Both the position numbers and the translations under genes were made by a program. From contig NZ_KB714617.1 in assembly GCF_000349565.1 (NCBI RefSeq), forward strand, positions 75,195 through 116,687: a DNA stretch of 41,493 nt. The letters are read 5' to 3'. Below the pieces are notes generated by a model. That model was not told where the DNA came from and did no database searches. It saw only the letters and a program-made list of their open reading frames with translations. Every line of letters begins with the position of its first letter. Position 1 is the first letter of the stretch. Shown one piece after another: positions 17,997 to 25,790 of the stretch. This stretch comes from Curtobacterium flaccumfaciens UCD-AKU. GTDB lineage: Bacteria > Actinomycetota > Actinomycetes > Actinomycetales > Microbacteriaceae.

Positions 17997-18359
17997 CGCC
18001 TCGGCGTCGAAGGGCGCGGCTTCACCGGCGGCCAGGGGCACGACGGGAGCCGTCGCACGCACCTTGGACGCGGAGACCTGTGCGGTCTGCACGGCTGCGG
18101 CACTGGAACCGGAGTCGAGCAGGGCGTCACGGATGATGCGTCGTGGGTCGTACTGGCGCGGGTCGAGCTTCTGCCACTCGATGTCGTCGAACTCGGGGCC
18201 CATCTCGTCGCGCATCCGCTCCTTGGCGGTGTCGGCGAACCGGCGGACGGCCTTGACGAACTCGGCCAGCTTCTGGGCGTACATCGGCAGGCGCTGCGGC
18301 CCGAGCAAGAGGACGCCGATGACCCCGATGATCAGGATCTTGTCGAGCGGGATGTCCAC
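17991..18359 (-). CDS. tatB: Twin-arginine translocase subunit TatB (TatA/B family)
   Basis: The 122-aa protein has an N-terminal transmembrane helix (about 6-20, DKILIIGVIGVLLLGPQRLP) with the conserved Gly-Pro at the hinge, then an amphipathic helix (PMYAQKLAEFVKAVRRFADTAKERMRDE) and a long variable tail. This is the TatA/B fold; the GPQRLP hinge and the tail favour TatB. It would act with TatA and TatC, not seen here, to export folded proteins. The GTG start lies 7 nt after TAGGCT on the minus strand (leaderless). Its divergent partner is the O-methyltransferase gene. Confidence 0.85.
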   Translation of the reverse strand: MDIPLDKILIIGVIGVLLLGPQRLPMYAQKLAEFVKAVRRFADTAKERMRDEMGPEFDDIEWQKLDPRQYDPRRIIRDALLDSGSSAAAVQTAQVSASKVRATAPVVPLAAGEAAPFDAEAT

Positions 18360-18423
18360 GCGAGCGAGCCTAACGCGTGCTGCTGCGTTGCACCTCTAGA
18401 GTTGTCTCCCGAACGGAGTGTGC
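18360..18423. promoter_or_regulatory. Divergent promoter region, tatB / O-methyltransferase
   Basis: A minus-strand TAGGCT at 18372-18367 serves tatB as a leaderless promoter. On the plus strand TAGAGT at 18397-18402 would start a short leader that includes GGAG (18415-18418), 5 nt before the chosen GTG at 18424. In mycobacteria sigE, its anti-sigma gene and htrA lie at this point; here there is only 64 bp. Confidence 0.55.
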
Positions 18424-19056
18424 GTGTCAGAGAAAGAGTCGAACTGGAAGTTCGCCGAGGACATCGTCTCGGAGACCGAGGCGATCGCCCGTGCTCGTGA
18501 GCACTCCCTGGAACTCGGGGTCGAAGCGATCTCGCCCGCGATCGGTGCACAGATCGGGGTCATCGCCGCAGCCTCGCGAGCCACGAGCATCATCGAGATC
18601 GGCACCGGTCTCGGCGTCTCCGGCCTGTACCTGCTCGCCGGTGCCCCGAACGCGACCCTGACCACGATCGACGTCGAGGTCGACCACCAGCAGTTCGCCC
18701 GTGACGCCTACATCAGCGCCGGCACCGCCCCCGCACGGATCCGGCTCATCCCCGGTCGGGCCAACCAGGTGCTCCCCCGCATGAACGAGGCCTCGTACGA
18801 CGTCGTCCTCGTCGACGCCGACCCGGAGCACGTCATCGAGTACGTCGAGCACGGGCTGCGCCTCGCACGCCTGGGCGGCACCGTCCTGGTACCGCACGCC
18901 CTGTGGCGCGGACGCGTGGCCGACCCGGTCAAGCGCGACCGTGCCACCACGGACTTCCGGCTGCTGCTGACCGAGGTGTCGACGTCGGGTGCGGTGCGCA
19001 GCGCGCTGTCGCCGGCCGGTGACGGGCTGCTGCAGCTGACGAAGGTCACCAACTAG
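18424..19056 (+). CDS. O-methyltransferase (class I, Rv1220c-like)
   Basis: The 210-aa protein starts MSEKESNWKFAEDIV and contains the SAM-binding motif IIEIGTGLGVSGLYLL, then LTTIDVEVDHQQFARDAY, and SYDVVLVDADPEHVIEYVEHGLRLARLGGTVLVPHAL, the order of the catechol/caffeoyl-CoA O-methyltransferase family. The natural substrate of the actinobacterial branch is unknown to me. The GTG at 18424 has GGAG 5 nt upstream; a second GTG at 18418 would place that GGAG over the start, so it is less likely. It is convergent with the small ATPase gene, 27 bp away. Confidence 0.87.
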   Translation: MSEKESNWKFAEDIVSETEAIARAREHSLELGVEAISPAIGAQIGVIAAASRATSIIEIGTGLGVSGLYLLAGAPNATLTTIDVEVDHQQFARDAYISAGTAPARIRLIPGRANQVLPRMNEASYDVVLVDADPEHVIEYVEHGLRLARLGGTVLVPHALWRGRVADPVKRDRATTDFRLLLTEVSTSGAVRSALSPAGDGLLQLTKVTN

Positions 19057-19083
19057 TCCTCGGCCCGCCGGCGCTCGCGCGGG

Positions 19084-19812
19084 TCAGTCGAGGTGCCGCA
19101 GGTACCGCTCCGGGGACTCGAGGAACGCCCGCTGGTTCCGCACCAGGTCGAGCTCACTCCACTCGGCGCGCCGCAGGCCCCATTCGCCGACCTCGTGGAT
19201 CGTCGCGCCCGGGAACGCGGCCAGCACGGGTGAGTGCGTCGAGAGCACGACCTGTCCGACACCGCTCTCGACGATCGACCGCAGCAGGGCGATCAGGGTG
19301 AGGCAGCCCGAGAACGACAGGGCTGACTCCGGCTCGTCGAGGATCCAGAGCCCGGGCCAGCGCGCCCGGTCGATGACGAAGTCCAGGAACGCCTCACCGT
19401 GGCTGCGCTCGTGGAAGACCGGTTCGGGGCGACTGCGGTTCGGGTGCTCCTCGAGGTAGGTGAAGAAGCCGTGCATGGTCTCAGCACGCAGGAAGAAGCC
19501 GCCACGGGGCGCACCGAAGTCCCGTCGCAGGACGATGTGCTGCCACAGGTCCGACTCGGACGGCCGGGTCGAGTGGTGCGCCCCGGTCGAGCCGCCCTCC
19601 GGGGACATGCCGAACGCGAGCGCGATCGCCTCGATCAGGGTCGACTTGCCGACACCGTTGTCCCCGACGAACACCGTCACCGGGTCCAGGTCGAGCCCTT
19701 CGTCGAGCAGCTGCCGGATCGGCGGGAGCGTGGCCGGCCAGGCGTCGCGCGGCATCGGGTCCGGGTCGCGGTACTCGTCGACGCGGCGGATGGGCAGGTG
19801 GGTCCTCGGCAC
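19084..19812 (-). CDS. Small ABC-type AAA ATPase
   Basis: The 242-aa protein has Walker A GDNGVGKS (50-57), an ABC-like signature SHGE (137-140), Walker B LWILDEPESAL (156-165) and a switch histidine in STHSP (191-195). There is no transmembrane domain and no long coiled coil. This is the compact, RecF-like ABC ATPase family often annotated simply as an AAA ATPase. It stands alone, without a nuclease or toxin partner nearby, so I cannot link it to a defence or repair system. The GTG start has only a weak upstream -10. It lies downstream of DUF3117 but behind a strong terminator. Confidence 0.82.
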   Translation of the reverse strand: MPRTHLPIRRVDEYRDPDPMPRDAWPATLPPIRQLLDEGLDLDPVTVFVGDNGVGKSTLIEAIALAFGMSPEGGSTGAHHSTRPSESDLWQHIVLRRDFGAPRGGFFLRAETMHGFFTYLEEHPNRSRPEPVFHERSHGEAFLDFVIDRARWPGLWILDEPESALSFSGCLTLIALLRSIVESGVGQVVLSTHSPVLAAFPGATIHEVGEWGLRRAEWSELDLVRNQRAFLESPERYLRHLD

Positions 19813-19870
19813 GTCCTCATCCTGCCGGAGCCGACCGACACCACGGGGGCTGCCCGCCGCCGGCAGACAG

Positions 19871-19908
19871 ACGGGAAGCCCGGAGCGTACACGCTCCGGG
19901 CTTCCCGT
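19871..19908. terminator. Perfect 18-bp-stem terminator
   Basis: ACGGGAAGCCCGGAGCGT pairs fully with ACGCTCCGGGCTTCCCGT across a 2-nt centre (AC). It starts 18 nt past the DUF3117 stop on the minus strand and is followed there by a few T-rich positions. It should stop read-through into the ATPase gene. Confidence 0.9.
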
Positions 19909-19925
19909 TCTGGTGCTTCGACGTA

Positions 19926-20096
19926 CTAGGCCGAGACGACCTCGGCGAGTGCGTCGTGGAGTTCCTTGGCCTCGGCATCGTTGACCGAGACGACCAGGCG
20001 GCCTCCACCTTCGAGCGGAACCCGCACGATGATGAGTCGACCCTCCTTAACAGCCTCCATCGGCCCGTCACCGGTCCTCGGCTTCATGGCTGCCAT
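19926..20096 (-). CDS. DUF3117 family small protein
   Basis: The 56-aa product MAAMKPRTGDGPMEAVKEGR... ends RLVVSVNDAEAKELHDALAEVVSA and matches DUF3117, a very conserved actinobacterial family of this length. No membrane segment or catalytic motif is visible, and the function is unknown. The ATG has GGGGA upstream at suitable spacing. A GATAAT -10 box on the minus strand (20136-20131) gives a leader of roughly 28 nt, so unlike many neighbours this gene is not leaderless. A strong terminator follows, so it is a monocistronic unit. Confidence 0.92.
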   Translation of the reverse strand: MAAMKPRTGDGPMEAVKEGRLIIVRVPLEGGGRLVVSVNDAEAKELHDALAEVVSA

Positions 20097-20130
20097 CAGA
20101 TGTCCCCTTTCGTGCAGTAAATGCTGTCCC

Positions 20131-20136
20131 ATTATC
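20131..20136 (-). promoter_or_regulatory. -10 element of the DUF3117 gene
   Basis: GATAAT read on the minus strand, about 35 nt before the start codon. It is one of the closest matches to TATAAT in this GC-rich window. No convincing -35 was identified. Confidence 0.5.
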
Positions 20137-20244
20137 CCGTATGGAGGGGGCAACTGCGAAACCGCCCAGGTTGGGGGTGTCGGATGTGGCGTTCCGGTGC
20201 TCCGCAGAACGCAGATCCACGGGCCTTCCGGTGCTCCGCGTCGA

Positions 20245-21489
20245 TCACGGCGGGGTCCAGTCGTAGCCGTCGATCCACCACGTGTAGTACAGCCAGACCC
20301 ACTGCAGCCCGACGAACGCGACGACGACGGCCACGCGGTACACCCGCGACCGCGGCAGCGCGACGATGCCGAGCAGCGGCGCGATCGGCACGAGGATCCG
20401 CCAGGTGCTCGACTGCGGGAAGAACACCGCGAGCAGGTACACCAGGTACGCCACACCCCACAGTCGCAGCTCGATCCCGATCCGGCGCGCGGCGGGCATG
20501 CTCACGAACGCGGCGAAGCCGACGAGCACGACGACGAGCAACAGCGCCCCGGCCGGCTGCCCGAACCACCACCCGAACCCCTGCACCCACGGCGCGAAGG
20601 GCACGAGCTCCTTCCACCCGATGTACGACGAGCGCCAGGCGAGCTCGGTGTCCGTGTACGCCTTCGGCACCCCGGTGACGGCCCACGCGATCGCCGGCCA
20701 CGCCAGACCGACCAGGCCGGACACCGTGGCGACGACCGCGGGCGGCACGAGGCGGCGGACGGTCAGCGGCTCCGACGACCGCACCCAGGCGGGGCGGATC
20801 GCCCACGCGACCACGAAGAGCACGACGAGGAACGCGAAGGCGAGCCCGGTCGGCCGGGTCATGCCGAGCAGCAGCACGACGGGGAGCATCGCCCACCAGC
20901 GTCGGTCCACCATGAGCAGCAGCGCGACGAGCAGCAGGAACAGGCCCATCGACTCCGCGTAGGCCACCTGGAACACCGCCGACACCGGTGCGACGCAGAA
21001 CAGCACCGTGGCGAACGTCGCCCGCGCGGGGTCGAGGAACCGGCCCATCAGCCGGCGGAACACCAGTGCGGCGCCGAGGCCGGCGAGCAACGACACCGAG
21101 ACCGCGACGAACTCGAACGGCGCTCCGGTGAGCAGCATGAACCCGCGCACCAGGAACGGGTAGGCGGGCATGAACGCCCACGCGTTCTCGGTCACGTGTC
21201 CCGCGGCGTCGACCGGCAACGTCGACGGGTACCCACCCGTGGCGATCACGCGGTACCAGGCGCCGTCCCAGATGGACGCGAACGACAGGTAGCCGGGGCT
21301 CTGGACGGTGAACGAGTTCGCCGCCTGCACGCCGGCGAAGACGAGCATCATCGCGCCGGTGACGAGCCGCGCCAGCACGTAGACGACGGTGATGCGCACC
21401 CACCAGGGCACGACCCGGTACCGGGCCCGCCAGCGGTTCCGAGCAGGGGTCCTCCGGGTGGCCCCCGCCGTCGTCAGGCCGTCAGCCAC
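20245..21489 (-). CDS. Polytopic membrane protein, PIG-V-like mannosyltransferase family
   Basis: The 414-aa protein has about 9-10 hydrophobic helices. Two signatures of the PIG-V-like GT-C family are present: IWDGAWYRVIATGGYP in the first extracytoplasmic loop, with the acidic residue expected of a GT-C enzyme, and VFQVAYAESMGLFLLL. Such proteins may transfer mannose from a polyprenyl-phosphate donor; the acceptor is unknown. The GTG start lies inside the end of dapE (16-nt overlap), so it is translationally coupled to dapE although the functions look unrelated. There is no strong ribosome binding site. Confidence 0.75.
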   Translation of the reverse strand: MADGLTTAGATRRTPARNRWRARYRVVPWWVRITVVYVLARLVTGAMMLVFAGVQAANSFTVQSPGYLSFASIWDGAWYRVIATGGYPSTLPVDAAGHVTENAWAFMPAYPFLVRGFMLLTGAPFEFVAVSVSLLAGLGAALVFRRLMGRFLDPARATFATVLFCVAPVSAVFQVAYAESMGLFLLLVALLLMVDRRWWAMLPVVLLLGMTRPTGLAFAFLVVLFVVAWAIRPAWVRSSEPLTVRRLVPPAVVATVSGLVGLAWPAIAWAVTGVPKAYTDTELAWRSSYIGWKELVPFAPWVQGFGWWFGQPAGALLLVVVLVGFAAFVSMPAARRIGIELRLWGVAYLVYLLAVFFPQSSTWRILVPIAPLLGIVALPRSRVYRVAVVVAFVGLQWVWLYYTWWIDGYDWTPP

Positions 21490-22556
21490 CGACGCAGCCC
21501 GGCCTCGACCGCGGTGATCTGCGCGACCGGGACCTGCTCGTCGTCGTGGTGGGCGAAGACCGGTTCGCCGGGGCCGTAGTTGACCGCGGGGACGCCGAGG
21601 CCCGAGAACCGTGCGACGTCGGTCCAGCCGTACTTCGGGCGGGGTGCCGCTCCACCGACGGCAGCCACGAAGTCCTGCGCGAGCGGGGCGTCGAGCCCGG
21701 GACGTGCACCGGCGGCGAGGTCGACGATCGTGACCTCGTAGCCGTCGAACAGCTCGCGGATGTGGGCGACGGCCTCGTCGTCCGAACGGGACGGGGCGAA
21801 CCGGTAGTTCACGTGCACCATCGCCTCGTCCGGGATGATGTTGCCCGCGATGCCGCCGCTGATGCCGACGGCGTTCAGACCCTCGCGGTACTCGAGCCCG
21901 TCGACCGTGACGGTGCGGGGCTCGTACGCGGCCAGGGTGGCCAGGATCGGGGCGGTCTTGTGGATGGCGTTGTCGCCGATCCAGCTCCGGGCGCTGTGCG
22001 AGCGCTTGCCGAACGTGCGGATCTCGGCGCGGAGGTTGCCGTTGCAGCCACCCTCGATCTGCGCCCCGGACGGCTCACCGAGGATCGCGAAGTCGGCGGC
22101 GAGGAGCTCGGGCCGCGTGCGGGCCAGACGACCGAGGCCGTTCAGGGCGTCGCTGACCTCCTCGTGGTCGTACCAGACCCACGTGACGTCGACCGAGGGG
22201 TCGGCCAGGTCGTACGCGAGCTTGAGCTGCACCGCGCAGCCGGCCTTCATGTCGACGGTGCCGCGGCCCCAGAGGATCTCGGTGCCGTCCTCGGTGGTGC
22301 GGAACTCGGTCGGCAGGTTGTCGTTGAGCGGGACGGTGTCGATGTGCCCCGCGATGACCACCCGGCGGTCGCGGCCCAGGTTCGTCCGCGCGACGATCGC
22401 GTCGCCGTCGCGGATGACCTCGAGGTGCGGCAGCGGGGCGAGCACGGCCTCGATCGCGTCGGCGAGGGCCTGCTCGTTGCCGGACACCGACTCGATGTCG
22501 CAGATGGCACGGGTGATGTCGATGGACGAGGCGGTGAGGTCGAGGTGCTCCGGCAT
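21474..22556 (-). CDS. dapE: Succinyl-diaminopimelate desuccinylase
   Basis: The 360-aa M20 metallopeptidase hydrolyses N-succinyl-LL-diaminopimelate to LL-diaminopimelate and succinate in lysine/peptidoglycan synthesis. The zinc ligands His71 and Asp102 lie in IAGHIDTVPLND and GRGTVDMKAG, and the catalytic Glu132-Glu133 pair in WYDHEEV. The lid domain segment GEPSGAQIEGGCNGNLR is typical of actinobacterial DapE. The ATG lies 6 nt after TAGGCT (leaderless). dapD, an earlier enzyme of the same branch, is divergent 119 bp away, and dapC is 3.2 kb to the right, which supports the DapE call over other M20 enzymes. Confidence 0.94.
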   Translation of the reverse strand: MPEHLDLTASSIDITRAICDIESVSGNEQALADAIEAVLAPLPHLEVIRDGDAIVARTNLGRDRRVVIAGHIDTVPLNDNLPTEFRTTEDGTEILWGRGTVDMKAGCAVQLKLAYDLADPSVDVTWVWYDHEEVSDALNGLGRLARTRPELLAADFAILGEPSGAQIEGGCNGNLRAEIRTFGKRSHSARSWIGDNAIHKTAPILATLAAYEPRTVTVDGLEYREGLNAVGISGGIAGNIIPDEAMVHVNYRFAPSRSDDEAVAHIRELFDGYEVTIVDLAAGARPGLDAPLAQDFVAAVGGAAPRPKYGWTDVARFSGLGVPAVNYGPGEPVFAHHDDEQVPVAQITAVEAGLRRWLTA

Positions 22557-22675
22557 GCGGGCAGCCTACCGGCCGACCCTCGCACCGCCCCGGCCGTCCG
22601 GCCGGACGGGATCCCCGCCGCCCCGGCCGTCCGGCCGGACGGTGCCCTCCGACGGCCGCTCGGTACCCTGGAGCC
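22557..22675. promoter_or_regulatory. dapE-dapD divergent control region with twin palindromes
   Basis: Two identical perfect 16-bp palindromes, CCGTCCGGCCGGACGG, lie at 22594-22609 and 22627-22642, 33 bp apart start to start and embedded in a longer direct repeat beginning GCCCCGG. The dapE -10 (TAGGCT, 22568-22563) and the dapD -10 (TACCCT, 22664-22669) are each one spacer length from the nearest palindrome, so each palindrome abuts one -35 region. This looks like an operator pair for a dimeric regulator. A repeat element is the alternative. Confidence 0.6.
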
Positions 22676-23641
22676 GTGACCGACACGACTGCCTCCGACC
22701 GCCCGACCCACGCCTGGGGCCACGGCCTCGCGACGATCGCCGCCGACGGCACGACGCTCGACACCTGGTACCCGGAGACCCACCTCGGCGCCCTGCCCGC
22801 CGACGCCGTGTTCCCCGCCGAGCTGCAGGCGCACGTCGGGGACGACCCCCGCCGCGAGGTCCGGATCGAGGCCGTCACCACCGAGATCACGATCGACGCG
22901 AGCCCGACGAGCACCCCGGACGCGTACCTCCGCCTGCACCTGCTGAGCCACCTGCACGTCCGCCCGAACGAGGTCTCCCTGGACGGCGTCTTCGGCCACC
23001 TGCCGATCGTCGCGTGGACGAACGCCGGCCCCGTGCACCCCGAGTCGCTGACGCGCCTGCGCCCCGCGCTGCAGCGCGCCGGCATCGCCGTGCACGGCAT
23101 CGACAAGTTCCCGCGCCTGCTCGACTACGTCGTGCCGGACCGCGTCCGGATCGCCGACGCGAGCCGCGTCCGCCTCGGCGCACACCTGGCACCAGGTACG
23201 ACGGTCATGCACGAGGGCTTCGTCAACTTCAACGCCGGCACCCTCGGTGACGCCATGATCGAGGGCCGCGTCTCGCAGGGCGTCGTCGTCGGGCACGGCA
23301 CCGACGTCGGCGGTGGCTCCTCGATCATGGGCACCCTGTCCGGCGGCGGCACACACCGTGTCTCCCTCGGCGAACGTGCGCTCCTCGGCGCGAACGCGGG
23401 CCTCGGCATCTCGCTCGGTGACGACTCCGTCGTCGAGGCCGGCCTCTACGTGACGGCCGGCACGAAGGTGGTCCTCGTCGGTGCGGCCCCGAACCCCGAC
23501 GGCACCCCGAAGACCGTCAAGGCCGCCGAGCTCTCCGGCACCCCGAACATCCTGTTCCGCCGCAACAGCGTCAGCGGCGCCGTCGAAGCCCTGCAGCGCA
23601 AGGGCGAGGGCATCCAGCTGAACACCGCGCTGCACGCGTAG
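22676..23641 (+). CDS. dapD: Tetrahydrodipicolinate N-succinyltransferase
   Basis: The 321-aa protein transfers succinyl from succinyl-CoA to tetrahydrodipicolinate, the committing step of the succinylase branch of lysine synthesis. The C-terminal half is a left-handed beta-helix with hexapeptide-type repeats (VRLGAHLAPGTTVMHEGFVNFNAGTLGDA, GVVVGHGTDVGGGSSIMGTLSGGG), as in the actinobacterial group of DapD. Its length is normal for that group. The GTG start lies 6 nt after TACCCT. It is divergent from dapE. The 0.69-kb intergenic repeat region begins right after its stop. Confidence 0.93.
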   Translation: MTDTTASDRPTHAWGHGLATIAADGTTLDTWYPETHLGALPADAVFPAELQAHVGDDPRREVRIEAVTTEITIDASPTSTPDAYLRLHLLSHLHVRPNEVSLDGVFGHLPIVAWTNAGPVHPESLTRLRPALQRAGIAVHGIDKFPRLLDYVVPDRVRIADASRVRLGAHLAPGTTVMHEGFVNFNAGTLGDAMIEGRVSQGVVVGHGTDVGGGSSIMGTLSGGGTHRVSLGERALLGANAGLGISLGDDSVVEAGLYVTAGTKVVLVGAAPNPDGTPKTVKAAELSGTPNILFRRNSVSGAVEALQRKGEGIQLNTALHA

Positions 23642-23654
23642 CGCCCCGCCCGGC

Positions 23655-24037
23655 GAGCGGTCACGACACGTCGCCGGCGGGTGCCGAGGGCGCACGAACC
23701 GTCGCTCCGGCACCCGCCAGACGACAGTTCGCGACCACCCGGCGCAGGTGAGCGGCGCGTCCCACGATCGCGCACCCACCGACGCACCCGCCTGGAGGCC
23801 CGGAGCCGGCCCACGAGACCGGCACCGGGCCTCCAGGTCGTCGCCTCCAGTGCCCCGCGAGTGGTCACAACACGCCGTCCGCGTGCGCCGAGGGCGCACG
23901 AACCGTCGTTTCGACGCCCGCCGGACGACCGTTCGCGACCACCCGGCGCAGGTGAGCGGCGCGTCCCACGGTCGCCCACCCACCGACGCACGCACAGGAG
24001 GCCCGGAGCCGGCCCACGAGACCGGCACCGGGCCTCC
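23655..24037. repeat. Two tandem copies of a ~204-bp repeat containing two hairpins
   Basis: Copy 1 starts at 23655 and copy 2 at 23859 (period 204, shifting to 203). Each holds a long imperfect hairpin: in copy 1 GGCGGGTGCCG pairs with CGGCACCCGCC and outer arms GGTCACGAC and GTTCGCGACC extend it. Each also holds a GGAGGCCCGG...CCGGGCCTCC hairpin (23794-23834 and 23997-24037). A 33-nt core starting GACCACCCGG is unchanged between copies. No gene is seen in 23642-24327, and short open frames there lack start signals or coding character. Confidence 0.88.
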
Positions 24038-24073
24038 ATGCCCTCCCGTCCAGCGCTCCCCCGCCCCGCCCGC

Positions 24074-24256
24074 GAGCGGGCGAAATGCCGGGGTGCGCCG
24101 TCGGCCCCACCGTGGCATTCCGCCCGTTCGATCCGCAGCAGCGCACCCCGCCGCCCCTCCGGCCCCTCCCCCGGCTCGACCCGACACGACGCGACGCGAC
24201 GAGCGGGCGGAATGCCGGCGTGCGCACGCCGCGCCACCCGGGTGTTCCGCCCGATC
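24074..24256. repeat. Two GGGCGGAATGCC-type palindromes
   Basis: First palindrome 24074-24129: GAGCGGGCGAAATGCC pairs with GGCATTCCGCCCGTTC. Second 24201-24256: GAGCGGGCGGAATGCCGG pairs with CCGGGTGTTCCGCCCGATC. The two differ at several bases but share arms and size. They form a second repeat class next to the 204-bp repeats. Confidence 0.8.
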
Positions 24257-24280
24257 GATGTGGCGGCGGGCGCAGACACA

Positions 24281-24320
24281 CGAACGCCCCGCACCACGGG
24301 TTCGTGGGGCGGGGCGTTCG
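24281..24320. terminator. gltA terminator
   Basis: CGAACGCCCCGCACCACG and CGTGGGGCGGGGCGTTCG pair with one mismatch in 18 positions across a GGTT loop. The hairpin begins 7 nt beyond the gltA stop on the minus strand. Confidence 0.88.
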
Positions 24321-24327
24321 GAGTCGG

Positions 24328-25686
24328 TCAGCGCTCGGGGACGTCGCGCTCGGGCGCACCCACGTAGAGCTGCTGCGGGCGACCGATCTTGTTGAGCGGG
24401 TCGTTGTTCAGCTCGCGCCACTGGGCGATCCAGCCCGGCAGACGACCGATCGCGAACAGGACGGTGAACATCCGCGGCGGGAAGCCCATCGCCTTGTAGA
24501 TGATGCCGGTGTAGAAGTCGACGTTCGGGTAGAGCTTGCGGCTGACGAAGTACTCGTCCTCGAGTGCGATCTGCTCGAGCTCCATCGCGATGTCGAGCAG
24601 GTCGTCCTGCACGCCGAGGGACTCGAGGACCTCGTGCGCGGACTCCTTGACGAGCTTGGCGCGCGGGTCGTAGTTCTTGTAGACGCGGTGCCCGAAGCCC
24701 ATGAGCTTGACACCCTGCTCCTTGTTCTTCACCCGCTCGACGAACCGCGTGACGGGCTCGCCCGAGTCCTTGATCTGCTGGAGCATCTCGAGCACGGCTT
24801 CGTTCGCGCCGCCGTGCAGCGGGCCGTACAGGGCGTTGATGCCGGCCGAGATCGAGGCGAACATGTTCGCCTTCGTCGAGCCGACCATGCGCACCGTCGA
24901 GGTCGAGGCATTCTGCTCGTGGTCCTCGTGCAGGATGAGGAGCCGCTCGAGCGCCTTCGAGAGCACCGGGTTGGGCTTGTAGGTCTCGGCCATGGTGCCG
25001 AAGTTCAGCCGCAGGAAGTTGTCGACGAACGACAGCGAGTTGTCCGGGTACAGGAACGCCTGCCCGATGGCCTTCTTGTGGGCGTAGGCCGCGATCACCG
25101 GGAGCTTGGCGAGGAGCCGGACGGTCTGCAGCTCGACCTTCTCGGGGTCGTCGACGTCCATGTCGTCCTCGTAGTACGTGGACAGGGCGCTCACGGCGCT
25201 CGACAGCACCGACATCGGGTGCGCCGAGTGCGGCAGGGCGTCGAACAGGCGACGGAGGTCCTCGTGCAGCAGGGTGTGCCGACGGATGCGGGCGTCGAAC
25301 TGCTCGAGCTCGGTGGGGGTCGGCAGCTCGCCGTAGATCAGGAGCCACGCGACCTCGAGGAAGGTGCAGTTCGCGGCGATCTGGTCGATCGGGTACCCGC
25401 GGTAGCGCAGGATCCCCTGGTCGCCGTCGATGTAGGTGATCGCGCTCTTCGTCGCACCGGTGTTCACGAACCCGTAGTCGAGCGTGTTCATCCCGGTCTG
25501 CTTCTTGAAGGTCGAGATGTCGATCGCGGACGCGCCGTCGACGCTCTGCAGGATCGGGAACTCCGCCGTGCCACCCGGGAACGTCAGCGTCGCGGTCGCG
25601 CCCTGCTGTTCGGCGGCGGGACTCACGGGGACGGGCGTGGTGGGCGGTGTGGCCGTCTTCTGAGCGTCATTGGCAGTGTCAGTCAC
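24328..25686 (-). CDS. gltA: Citrate synthase
   Basis: The 452-aa protein condenses oxaloacetate and acetyl-CoA. Active-site segments are in order: LHEDHEQNAST (His256 region), GPLHGGANEAV (His291), GFGHRVYKNYDPRA (His333) and the catalytic Asp390 in NVDFYTG. Length and the N-terminal domain DYGFVNTGATKSAITYIDGDQGILRYRGYPI fit the hexameric type II group. The first 30 residues are a variable Thr/Pro/Ala-rich extension. The GTG start lies 6 nt after TAGGCT (leaderless). A strong terminator closes the unit. Confidence 0.97.
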   Translation of the reverse strand: MTDTANDAQKTATPPTTPVPVSPAAEQQGATATLTFPGGTAEFPILQSVDGASAIDISTFKKQTGMNTLDYGFVNTGATKSAITYIDGDQGILRYRGYPIDQIAANCTFLEVAWLLIYGELPTPTELEQFDARIRRHTLLHEDLRRLFDALPHSAHPMSVLSSAVSALSTYYEDDMDVDDPEKVELQTVRLLAKLPVIAAYAHKKAIGQAFLYPDNSLSFVDNFLRLNFGTMAETYKPNPVLSKALERLLILHEDHEQNASTSTVRMVGSTKANMFASISAGINALYGPLHGGANEAVLEMLQQIKDSGEPVTRFVERVKNKEQGVKLMGFGHRVYKNYDPRAKLVKESAHEVLESLGVQDDLLDIAMELEQIALEDEYFVSRKLYPNVDFYTGIIYKAMGFPPRMFTVLFAIGRLPGWIAQWRELNNDPLNKIGRPQQLYVGAPERDVPER

Positions 25687-25790
25687 GAGGACAGCCTAAT
25701 CGCGGCACCTGTCGGTCGTGCACACATCCCAGGTGACGATTTGGTGGTTCCCAGGGATTGCGGGCGCCGGCGGGAGTGCTCGTGTCCGTG

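Noticed and set aside
19084..19812. Defence-system ATPase
   Set aside because: The ATPase is alone, with no nuclease, protease, toxin or reverse transcriptase gene beside it, and neighbours are housekeeping.
23681..24395. Possible genes in the dapD-gltA gap
   Set aside because: Open frames on both strands are low-complexity Arg/Pro/Ala translations of the palindromic repeats, with no ribosome binding site or leaderless promoter.
22247..25348. 1033-aa open frame on the minus strand across dapE, dapD and gltA
   Set aside because: It runs through three real genes and the repeat region in a frame with no domains; stop-free only because of GC content.
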